From positions 1-5,837 of the forward strand of contig JASKJZ010000172.1 in NCBI GenBank assembly GCA_030154385.1: a stretch of 5,837 bases of DNA. The letters run 5' to 3'. This DNA is from Clostridiales bacterium. Lineage in GTDB: Bacteria > Bacillota_A > Clostridia > Lachnospirales > Lachnospiraceae. How positions within the stretch are numbered: the stretch's first letter is position 1; every line of letters starts with the position of its first letter. The notes under the pieces are model-generated. The model searched no databases. It saw only the letters and a program-made list of their open reading frames with translations, and was not told the origin of the DNA. Below, piece by piece: positions 1-4,743 of this stretch. Position numbers and translations under genes: made by a program.

Positions 1-2
1 AT

Positions 3-1310
3 TTGACAGGACATGATGCAAAGATTGTTGGAGATGATAATGCAAAGAATGGGGCAGATAGAATCGTAGATGGTGTTTACATTCAGTCTAAGTACTGTGC
101 AACAGGAGCAAGATGTGTCAATGAATGCTTTGAGCAAGATGGCAAGGGTACATTTAGGTATATGATAGATGGAAAACCTATGCAGATTGAAGTGCCTTCT
201 GATAAATATGATGAAGCCTTAAAAGCAATGGAAGAGAAGATTCGAAATGGACAAGTAAATGGTGTCTCGGATCCTTCTGAGGCTAAGAAAATTGTTAGAA
301 AAGGTCATTTTACATATGCTCAAGCAAAGAATATAGCAAAAGCGGGTACAGTTGAATCCTTAACATATGATGCTGTCAATGGAGCTATTATTGCCACATC
401 AGCATTTGGTGTTACTGCAATGATAACATTGGCTACATCTGTATGGAATGGAGAAGATTTTGACGATGCTTTAAAAATAGCGACTTATTCTGGTTTAAAG
501 GTTGGCGGGACTGCATTTGTAACATCTATTTTAGCAGCACAGTTATCAAAAGCAGGATTGAACAGTGCATTGGTTGGCAGTTCTGAGGCCATTGTGTCAA
601 TGATGGGACCAAAGGCATCAGCAATATTAATTAATGCATTTAGAAATGGTGCAAAGCCAATATACGGTGCTGCTGCTATGAAAAGTGCAGCGAAACTTCT
701 ACGTGGAAATGCAATTACGGCGGGCGTTACATTCGTTGTTCTTTCTTCATTTGATGTTGCAAATATATTTAGAGGACGAATTTCAGGAAAACAGCTATTT
801 AAAAATATGGCAGGAACAGCTGCAACCGTTGGAGGTGGAACAGGGGGCTGGATAGCAGGAGCTGCCGCCGGTTCAGCTATTTTGCCTGGCGTGGGAACTA
901 TTATAGGTGGTCTTGCAGGTTCTCTTGTCGCAGGAGCAGCAGCTGGAAAAGCTACGAATGCTGTTGTAGGTGCTTTTATCGAAGATGATGCAGATGAAAT
1001 GGTGGAGATTATTCAGGATGTATTCACTGATATGGCATCAGAATATCTTCTTAGTAACAAAGAAGCTGAAAAATCTGTAGATAAATTAAGAGATAAATTA
1101 GATGGTAAAAGATTGAAAGATATGTTTGCTAGTAGTGATAGAAAACAATTCGCAAGAAATTTACTCACACCAATAATTGAGAGTGAAACCGCGAAGAGAG
1201 AGATGATTCATAATCTTACCACTGAACAAATGACGAATAGTGTTAAAACAGTACTAGAAGAAATAGGAGATACATTAATTGCAGAAGGACATGATATATC
1301 TTTTGCATAA
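3..1310 (+). CDS. Glycine-rich membrane protein of accessory regions, 5' end missing
   Basis: The reading frame is open to the left edge. A TTG at position 3 could start it, but no Shine-Dalgarno site is visible and the first residues look like the inside of a domain, so the true start is probably upstream. In the visible 435 residues, a soluble N-terminal part (about 1-115) contains NGADRIVDGVYIQSKY at 16-31, where D19 and Q28-x-K30 resemble a degenerate PD-(D/E)xK nuclease core. Hydrophobic stretches lie at about 124-147, 166-181 and 236-252. A glycine/alanine-rich zone with GxxxG-like spacing at about 269-318 is probably membrane-inserted. The tail (325-435) is charged and helical. From memory it resembles a widespread family of uncharacterised membrane proteins of mobile regions, perhaps related to E. 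coli YeeR of prophage CP4-44; no search supports this. Function is unknown. The coding frame and membrane character are secure; the nuclease reading is inference. Confidence 0.8.
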   Translation: MTGHDAKIVGDDNAKNGADRIVDGVYIQSKYCATGARCVNECFEQDGKGTFRYMIDGKPMQIEVPSDKYDEALKAMEEKIRNGQVNGVSDPSEAKKIVRKGHFTYAQAKNIAKAGTVESLTYDAVNGAIIATSAFGVTAMITLATSVWNGEDFDDALKIATYSGLKVGGTAFVTSILAAQLSKAGLNSALVGSSEAIVSMMGPKASAILINAFRNGAKPIYGAAAMKSAAKLLRGNAITAGVTFVVLSSFDVANIFRGRISGKQLFKNMAGTAATVGGGTGGWIAGAAAGSAILPGVGTIIGGLAGSLVAGAAAGKATNAVVGAFIEDDADEMVEIIQDVFTDMASEYLLSNKEAEKSVDKLRDKLDGKRLKDMFASSDRKQFARNLLTPIIESETAKREMIHNLTTEQMTNSVKTVLEEIGDTLIAEGHDISFA

Positions 1311-1340
1311 ATAGAAATTCAAATTAGGAAGGCGTTATTT

Positions 1341-1403
1341 TTGGATTTACTTTTTAAAAGTAAGAGGGTATGGTTGTCAAAAAATCTTTTGTCAAGAAAA
1401 TAG
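1341..1403 (+). pseudogene. 21-codon ORF with good Shine-Dalgarno site, probable gene remnant
   Basis: Thirty bases after the membrane-protein stop, AGGAAGG (1326-1332) sits 8 nt before a TTG that opens a short frame reading LDLLFKSKRVWLSKNLLSRK and ending at TAG 1401-1403. A ribosome binding site this good in front of so short a frame suggests the start of a former downstream gene whose body was lost, plausibly when the mobile-element ends to its right arrived. It could also be a genuine 20-residue basic peptide or chance. Its first codons contain the palindrome TACTTTTTAAAAGTA (1348-1362). Confidence 0.3.
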
Positions 1404-1435
1404 ATAATAAAATGGATATTCCATGAAGTTGACAA
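1374..1435. repeat. Three TTGTCAA heptamers, two direct and one inverted
   Basis: TTGTCAA occurs at 1374-1380 and 1389-1395, 15 bp apart, and its reverse complement TTGACAA occurs at 1429-1435 inside GTTGACAAC. Three exact copies of a heptamer within 62 bp could be protein-binding sites of the adjoining element, but short AT-rich words recur by chance, so the call is weak. Confidence 0.25.
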
Positions 1436-1449
1436 CGGGATGTGCTTAG

Positions 1450-1481
1450 GTGCATCCTATATTTCATTGTTTGAAATGCAC
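1450..1481. other. Compound hairpin of unknown role
   Basis: ATTTCA (1461-1466) pairs with TGAAAT (1472-1477) around the loop TTGTT, and just outside GTGC (1450-1453) pairs with GCAC (1478-1481), leaving a 7-nt bulge on the 5' side. A run of six A's but no T-run follows, so it is not a plus-strand intrinsic terminator. On the minus strand it would be preceded, not followed, by a T-run. It may be part of an insertion-sequence end or a structural relic. Confidence 0.3.
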
Positions 1482-1494
1482 ACCCTTTCATTAA

Positions 1495-1583
1495 AAAATG
1501 AACCCACCCAAACGGCAAAAATGAACCCACCTAAAGCATAAAATGAACCCACTTACGGAAAGGGTGGGTTCACTGAACCCCCT
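1495..1583. repeat. TGAACCCACC-type repeat cluster, probable IS21-family end remnant
   Basis: Three direct copies of AAAATGAACCCAC(C/T) start at 1495, 1518 and 1540 (periods 23 and 22 bp). An inverted copy GGTGGGTTCA lies at 1563-1572 and a degraded direct copy TGAACCCCCT at 1574-1583. The third copy and the inverted one form a 9-bp stem (1544-1552 with 1564-1572) around an 11-nt loop. IS21-family elements carry multiple terminal repeats at their ends, and from memory TGA(A)CCCACC-like words are typical of these. That is established for the family but not tested here. No istA or istB gene is in the window, so this would be an isolated end or a relic; an intact element cannot lie to the right, where chromosomal genes begin. 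Confidence 0.45.
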
Positions 1584-1590
1584 AAATCGC

Positions 1591-1685
1591 AGTAGTAATT
1601 ACCCTATATTTCTACTACGATTTTACTACTACACACGGTTTCAATTTGCTACGATTTGCCTTATTTTGCAAAAAGTGTAGTAAAA
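1591..1685. repeat. GTAGTA/TACTAC repeat cluster, candidate integrase arm-binding sites
   Basis: The core GTAGTA or its complement recurs: AGTAGTAATT at 1591-1600 (plus), TCTACTACGA at 1611-1620 (minus), TTTTACTACTACAC at 1621-1634 (minus) and the shorter GTGTAGTAAAA at 1675-1685 (plus). The last two are near inverted repeats. CTACGATTT occurs twice, at 1615-1623 and 1649-1657. Tn916-type integrases bind AGTAGTAAATT-like DR2 arm sites near element ends (recalled from the Tn916 integrase-DNA structure), and 1591-1600 is one base short of that. The cluster therefore looks like the end of an integrative element, with its recombination core probably between about 1690 and 1765. The integrase gene and the other end are not visible. 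Confidence 0.4.
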
Positions 1686-1731
1686 CGAGCAAGTAAAAAA
1701 GAAAATTACAAGTCGGCAGAATGTCCCAAAA

Positions 1732-1750
1732 CACGGCATTTCACGGCATT
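1732..1750. repeat. Tandem CACGGCATT direct repeat
   Basis: CACGGCATT occurs exactly twice, at 1732-1740 and 1742-1750, one helical turn (10 bp) apart and ending 8 bp before the phosphatase Shine-Dalgarno site. Such spacing suits a dimeric regulator site or part of an attachment core next to the integrase-type repeats. A chance slippage duplication is equally possible. Confidence 0.3.
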
Positions 1751-1768
1751 ATTTGATAGGAGAAATTT

Positions 1769-2236
1769 ATGATTAGAATACTTTTCATCTGCCACGGAAA
1801 TATCTGCCGATCCCCTATGGCAGAATTTGTGTTTCGAGACATGATACAAAAAAGGGGACTTGAAAATGAAATTTTGGTCGCCTCCGCGGCAACCAGTACA
1901 GAAGAGATTGGAAATCCTGTGCATCCAGGAACCAGAAGGATTTTGAAAGGGATTGGGATATCGTGCGAGGGAAAGAGAGCCATACAGTTGAAACGATCCG
2001 ATTACCAGACATATGACTACATTCTTGGAATGGATGCTTACAATGTAAAAAATATATTACGCCTTGTAGGCTCTGACCAAGAGAATAAGGTAGAACGGCT
2101 TCTTGCGATTGCGGGTGAACAAAGAGATATTGCAGATCCATGGTATACAGGCGATTTTGAAAAAACCTACCGCGATGTAAAACTTGGTTTGGAAGCACTT
2201 CTTACTAAAATCGTGGAGAAGTATCATTTAGAATAG
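1769..2236 (+). CDS. Low-molecular-weight protein-tyrosine phosphatase
   Basis: The 155-residue product has the full hallmarks of the cytoplasmic LMW-PTP family, which hydrolyses phosphotyrosine (sometimes phosphoarginine) on proteins. The P-loop CX5RS is CHGNICRS at 8-15, with nucleophile C8 and phosphate-binding R14. The general-acid loop is DPWYTG at 123-128, with D123 as proton donor and W where many relatives have Y. YDYILGMD at 82-89 is also typical. Length matches the family (about 140-160). The ATG has AGGAGA at 1758-1763, five bases upstream. Which kinase it opposes cannot be told here; relatives often work with capsule or exopolysaccharide tyrosine kinases, but none is adjacent. An arsenate reductase of the same fold is less likely because the DPW/Y loop is kept and the further cysteines of that family are absent. 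It appears to be the first stable chromosomal gene after the mobile-element scar. Confidence 0.93.
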   Translation: MIRILFICHGNICRSPMAEFVFRDMIQKRGLENEILVASAATSTEEIGNPVHPGTRRILKGIGISCEGKRAIQLKRSDYQTYDYILGMDAYNVKNILRLVGSDQENKVERLLAIAGEQRDIADPWYTGDFEKTYRDVKLGLEALLTKIVEKYHLE

Positions 2237-2241
2237 TACAT

Positions 2242-2287
2242 AAATCCTTTTTTTCGTGAATATATTTATGGAAAAAAGGATTTTTTT
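2242..2287. terminator. AT-rich intrinsic terminator after the phosphatase gene
   Basis: AAATCCTTTTTT (2242-2253) pairs perfectly over 12 bp with AAAAAAGGATTT (2272-2283) around an 18-nt AT-rich loop, and the T-run extends to 2287. It starts 5 bp after the phosphatase stop. The stem holds only two G-C pairs, so termination may be partial. Its A-rich and T-rich arms could act in either direction, although no minus-strand gene enters from the right here. Confidence 0.7.
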
Positions 2288-2311
2288 CCTTTTGCTTTTT
2301 AGGAGGATAAG

Positions 2312-3142
2312 GTGAAGGATTATCAACGCTTTATTTCGTATATCCATAACTATGAAAAAGGAATCAAAAAAAATAGTGTCGGCTATGCAAGGATTGAGAT
2401 AAGAAATCAGGAATGCAGGATAAGGATTCACATGAGGTTGCGAACAATTGTAAATGCAACTCTTTGCTTATATGCTTTTTGCCGTAAGGAAGATATGATT
2501 GTCGGTATTCCACTTAGCAGTGCAGAGGTAAAAAACGGAGTGCTTGAGGTGCAAGTAGTTACATTAGCGGATCAAATTGGAGGAAGCAGCTACTGCTTTG
2601 AACAGCTGGGAGGGCTCATTTTTTATTTGTCCGATGATAAATATTTTGGGAGCGAATGGGAAGATCGTGCACTTTCATTCAAGACCTTCCGAATGATTGA
2701 AGAAAACGACGAGAAGCCAAAAGTAGAGAAGATAGAAAATAAAAGAGAGAGTGAAGGAGAGTCGATAACCGAGTGGAAAGCCGAGCAGGAAGCTAAGATT
2801 GAAGACGAGTGTGAAGGCGAACTTGAAATAGCAGAAGAAAAGAGTATTGGTCTGTTTGAAGTGACCGATCCCTTCGTTCCCTATACGCTTCCAGAATTAT
2901 TTGACCATTATCATTATATTAGTATTCAAAACTTCGTCTTACACGCTTATCGCCGATTTGGGCACCTGGGACTACGGGAGACAAAGAATGGATATTTAAT
3001 TGGGGTTCCAGGAATCTATTGCAAGAGCGAGGAGGCAATCGCAAAAAGGTCTGGATTTTACCAGTTTTATCCCCAGAATGGAGGGACACTTCATTATGGA
3101 GATTTCGGCTATTGGTATACTAACATGGAGTATCGAAAGTGA
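2312..3142 (+). CDS. Conserved hypothetical protein, possible DUF6128-like
   Basis: The 276-residue product starts at GTG with AGGAGG at 2301-2306, five bases upstream. It has three parts. An N-terminal beta-rich domain (about 1-127) holds NYEKGIKKNSVGYARIEIR and EQLGGLIFYLSDD. A very acidic and basic linker (about 130-178) is rich in E and K and probably disordered or coiled. A C-terminal domain (about 183-276) is aromatic-rich, with FVLHAYRRFGHLGL, the motif GVPGIY (231-236), EEAIAKRSGFYQF and HYGDFGYWY. From memory this layout, especially VPGIY followed by a GF-x-x-F segment, resembles the Lachnospiraceae family DUF6128; function is unknown. There is no signal peptide or membrane span, so it is probably cytoplasmic. 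It follows a terminator with no obvious promoter between, and its last 34 bp overlap the convergent acetyltransferase gene. The coding call is firm, the family call tentative. Confidence 0.85.
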   Translation: MKDYQRFISYIHNYEKGIKKNSVGYARIEIRNQECRIRIHMRLRTIVNATLCLYAFCRKEDMIVGIPLSSAEVKNGVLEVQVVTLADQIGGSSYCFEQLGGLIFYLSDDKYFGSEWEDRALSFKTFRMIEENDEKPKVEKIENKRESEGESITEWKAEQEAKIEDECEGELEIAEEKSIGLFEVTDPFVPYTLPELFDHYHYISIQNFVLHAYRRFGHLGLRETKNGYLIGVPGIYCKSEEAIAKRSGFYQFYPQNGGTLHYGDFGYWYTNMEYRK

Positions 3143-3660
3143 TCGCGCCACACCCCGTTTAAATGTGCATATTCTCTGGCAATTCCTTCATTTTGAAATC
3201 CAAGCTTTTCTAAAATGCGTATCGAAGCCTTGTTACTTGGTAATACCATGGCTTCAATGCGATGCATGTTGTATTCATATTTTATAATTTGGTGAATAGA
3301 GTAGGAGAGGGCCTCACTCATATAGCCCTTGTTGGTGTAATCTCCATCCATTTTATAGCCTACAATACAGCTCATAAAGCAGCCAGAGCGAAAGCTATTA
3401 AAGCATATGGAGCCAATAATCTGAGTCGGAGCATCTTTTTCAAATAAAAATAGGCGAAGGTATCGGCCATGTAAGAATTCGTTGTATTCAGCGCTCAAAT
3501 TGGAGGCATGAAATTCTTCGGTATAAAAATTGGGAACTCGTGTAGGTTCGACCTCTTCAAAAGCAAGCCGATTTTTTTGATAAAATTGGCAGACTGCTTT
3601 CGCATAAGAGGCAGTAAGGATTCGTAAATCAAGATGCTTGGTTTGATATTCTAAGTTCAT
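3109..3660 (-). CDS. GNAT acetyltransferase, RimJ/RimL type
   Basis: The 183-residue product is a GCN5-related N-acetyltransferase that would move the acetyl group of acetyl-CoA to an amine, in RimJ/RimL relatives often a protein N-terminus. Evidence: the N-terminal strand HLDLRILTASYA (9-20), the acetyl-CoA loop and following helix VGYKMDGDYTNKGYMSEAL (100-118; NKGYMSEA replaces the usual Q/R-G-K-G-Y-A-T-E-A), and HRIEAMVLPSNKASIRILEKLGF (133-155), the usual RimJ/RimL C-terminal motif with the N-K-AS-x-x-x-LEKLGF signature. I chose the ATG ending at 3660 because AAAAGGG lies 7 bp upstream; an in-frame ATG 10 codons earlier has no such site. The gene runs away from tadA (88-bp divergent gap) and converges on the hypothetical gene, overlapping it by 34 bp. 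The substrate is unknown and may be a ribosomal protein, an antibiotic or another amine. Confidence 0.88.
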   Translation of the reverse strand: MNLEYQTKHLDLRILTASYAKAVCQFYQKNRLAFEEVEPTRVPNFYTEEFHASNLSAEYNEFLHGRYLRLFLFEKDAPTQIIGSICFNSFRSGCFMSCIVGYKMDGDYTNKGYMSEALSYSIHQIIKYEYNMHRIEAMVLPSNKASIRILEKLGFQNEGIAREYAHLNGVWRDHFRYSMLVYQ

Positions 3661-3661
3661 A

Positions 3662-3690
3662 TTGTCACCCTTTTCACTTCGTGATATCAT
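3662..3690 (+). promoter_or_regulatory. Candidate tadA promoter
   Basis: TTGTCA (3662-3667) and TATCAT (3685-3690) are separated by 17 bp, giving a plausible sigma-A promoter about 60 bp upstream of the tadA ATG. The -35 overlaps the leader of the divergent acetyltransferase gene. A second ATATCAT lies at 3692-3698 and TGATATCA (3682-3689) is a perfect palindrome, so other -10 boxes or an operator are possible. For the minus-strand gene only a poor match, TTGATA (3714-3719) with TATTAT (3689-3694) at 19 bp, was seen. Confidence 0.4.
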
Positions 3691-3748
3691 AATATCATAT
3701 TCTATGCTTAGTATATCAAATATATGGAAAAAAGGTAAGGTTTTTGTA

Positions 3749-4231
3749 ATGGATCAAGTCTATATGAAAGAGGCCTTAAAACAGGCAAAAAAAGCATATA
3801 AAATAAAGGAAGTGCCGATTGGTTGTGTAATCGTAAGGGACGATCAAATCATAGCCAGAAGCTATAATAAACGGAATACGAGCAAAAATCCTTTGGCACA
3901 TGCGGAGCTTTTGGCGATAAAAAAGGCAAGCTGCGCAGTAGGAGACTGGAGACTGGAGGATTGTACGATGTATATTACGTTAGAGCCCTGTCAGATGTGT
4001 GCTGGTGCCATTGTGCAGTCCCGTATGAAACGGGTCGTCATTGCGAGTATGAATCAAAAGGCAGGATGTGCAGGTTCAATTATCAATCTATTAGAAATGC
4101 CCCAATTTAATCATCAGGTTGAGGTAGAAAGAGGCATTTTGGAGGAAGCCTGTAGTGCCATGCTATCTCAGTTTTTTAAAGAATTACGAGAGGAAAAACA
4201 AAAAGCAAAGCTTGCATCTATTGACAGATGA
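3749..4231 (+). CDS. tadA: tRNA adenosine(34) deaminase TadA
   Basis: TadA is the zinc enzyme that deaminates A34 of tRNA-Arg(ACG) to inosine so that one tRNA reads several CGN codons; it is normally essential and cytoplasmic. With the start at 3749 the product has 160 residues, the usual length. Zinc site and catalysis: HAE at 51-53 (ligand H51, proton shuttle E53) and PCQMC at 80-84 (ligands C81 and C84). Flanking family motifs are EVPIGCVIV (21-29), NPLAHAELLAI, MYITLEPCQMCAGAI and the C-terminal KAGCAGSIINLLEMPQFNHQVEV with G-I-L-E-E-x-C. The frame is open 29 codons further up, but AAAGGTAAGG (3731-3740) is well placed before 3749 and the upstream residues are not family-like. The gene is divergent from the acetyltransferase, and its last codons overlap the ffs promoter. 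The order tadA-ffs is conserved in Firmicutes. Confidence 0.96.
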   Translation: MDQVYMKEALKQAKKAYKIKEVPIGCVIVRDDQIIARSYNKRNTSKNPLAHAELLAIKKASCAVGDWRLEDCTMYITLEPCQMCAGAIVQSRMKRVVIASMNQKAGCAGSIINLLEMPQFNHQVEVERGILEEACSAMLSQFFKELREEKQKAKLASIDR

Positions 4232-4249
4232 GAAAAAAGACGCTATACT
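4221..4249 (+). promoter_or_regulatory. Strong near-consensus promoter for the SRP RNA gene
   Basis: A perfect -35 TTGACA (4221-4226) is followed after exactly 17 bp by the -10 TATACT (4244-4249, one mismatch to TATAAT). Transcription would begin near 4256. The -35 and the start of the spacer overlap the last codons and stop of tadA. It is the best promoter in the window, as expected for a highly expressed stable RNA, and it gives a precursor of about 370 nt up to the terminator at 4608-4629. A weaker TATAAA at 4314-4319, directly before the mature RNA, lacks a well-spaced -35. Confidence 0.75.
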
Positions 4250-4321
4250 ATTGCTTGCACTATTTATTTCATTATTTATTATTTCATTTGTTTTTGTGTT
4301 ATTTTTTCATGTTTATAAAGT

Positions 4322-4590
4322 TTCCGCACAGCCGGGGAGTCAGCGGTGCCCTGTACCTGCAATCCGCTATAGCAGGGGTGATGCTTTGCCTCGGGTAGTA
4401 GTTTGTATAGCAGCCCTTAGTAAGTGGTGTTGACGTTTGGGTCTTGCGCAATAGGAATTCATGAATCGTGTCAGGTCAGGAATGAAGCAGCACTAAGTGA
4501 AATCTCTTATGTGCCGCGAGGGAGCCTGGATCGAGCTAACTGCTAAGGTAACGTGTATGATCTATATTCAAAGCAAGGCGTGCGGAGTTT
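4322..4590 (+). ncRNA. ffs: Signal recognition particle RNA, large bacterial type (scRNA/6S-like SRP RNA with Alu domain)
   Basis: This RNA binds Ffh to form the SRP that targets nascent membrane and secreted proteins. The S-domain hallmark is at 4470-4493: GTCAGGTCAGGAATGAAGCAGC contains the GGAA tetraloop (4479-4482) and the symmetric internal loop read by the Ffh M domain. The Alu domain is present near the 5' end: AGCGG (4342-4346) pairs with CCGCT (4364-4368) around TGCCCTGTACCTGCAAT, as in Bacillus scRNA. Segments GTGGTGTTGACGTTTGGGTC, TGTGCCGCGAGGG and GAGCTAACTGCTAAGGTAACG also match what I recall of B. subtilis scRNA. The ends close on each other: CCGCAC-A-GCC (4324-4333) with GGC-GTGCGG (4577-4585). 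The mature ends are estimated from that helix. The size, about 265 nt, fits the Firmicute form, which is cut from a longer precursor, by RNase III in B. subtilis. Confidence 0.95.
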
Positions 4591-4607
4591 AATATAAGGA
4601 TTTGAAG

Positions 4608-4629
4608 GACGCAAAATGCGTCTTTTTTT
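4608..4629 (+). terminator. Intrinsic terminator of the SRP RNA gene
   Basis: GACGCA (4608-4613) pairs with TGCGTC (4617-4622) around an AAA loop and is followed at once by seven T's (4623-4629). It lies about 20 nt after the 3' closing helix of the SRP RNA and separates this gene from the next one. Confidence 0.9.
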
Positions 4630-4673
4630 CATGTCCAAAATGGATTCTGTGGTTTTATTCGAGGATTTTTATC

Positions 4674-4702
4674 TTTCGGAAAATGGTTTTTTGATTTATA
4701 AT
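4674..4702 (+). promoter_or_regulatory. Candidate promoter of the cNMP-like gene
   Basis: A perfect -10 TATAAT lies at 4697-4702, 42 bp before the ATG at 4744. The hexamer 17 bp upstream, TTTCGG (4674-4679), is a poor -35, and there is no TG in the extended -10 position, so the promoter may be weak or need an activator. Its place right after the SRP RNA terminator supports separate transcription of the downstream gene. Confidence 0.5.
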
Positions 4703-4743
4703 AGAAGTGTCTATGCACCTACCATTAGAGGGGGATCGAAACG

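Larger units (their letters stand above)
1311..1768. other. 458-bp gene-free stretch at a probable mobile-element junction
   Basis: No convincing protein gene lies here. From left to right it holds a 21-codon remnant ORF (1341-1403), TTGTCAA repeats (1374-1435), a compound hairpin (1450-1481), an array of AAAATGAACCCACC-type repeats (1495-1583), GTAGTA/TACTAC-type repeats (1591-1685), an AT-rich spacer, a twin 9-bp direct repeat (1732-1750), and the Shine-Dalgarno site of the phosphatase gene. I interpret it as the worn edge between accessory DNA on the left and stable chromosome on the right. I found no good promoter for the phosphatase gene; TTGCCT (1656-1661) with TAGTAA (1678-1683) is too weak to call. 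Confidence 0.6.

Noticed and set aside
1495..1553. Evenly spaced 14-bp repeats that might suggest a small CRISPR array.
   Set aside because: The spacing between copies is only 8-9 bp, the repeat is short and A-rich, and copies also occur inverted; this fits transposase-binding repeats, not CRISPR.
1706..1924. A minus-strand frame ending in VLGHSADL, which recalls the LGHS motif of tyrosine integrases.
   Set aside because: It stops right after LGHS, has no other integrase motif, and most of it is antisense to the well-supported phosphatase gene, so the match is probably chance.
1741..2198. Other minus-strand open frames across the phosphatase gene.
   Set aside because: They are antisense to a gene with full catalytic motifs, lack Shine-Dalgarno sites and show no protein-family features.
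3661..3690. A 10-codon N-terminal extension of the acetyltransferase.
   Set aside because: The downstream ATG at 3660 has AAAAGGG at good spacing, while the upstream ATG has only AT-rich sequence before it.
3662..3748. An upstream 29-codon extension of tadA.
   Set aside because: The extra residues are not TadA-like, the first ATG lacks a ribosome binding site, and the ATG at 3749 has one at normal spacing; the extension also spans the candidate promoter.
4155..4433. A 92-codon plus-strand frame with a hydrophobic middle that could be read as a small membrane protein.
   Set aside because: It overlaps the end of tadA, the ffs promoter and the Alu domain of the SRP RNA; its hydrophobic part is simply the T-rich leader before the RNA.
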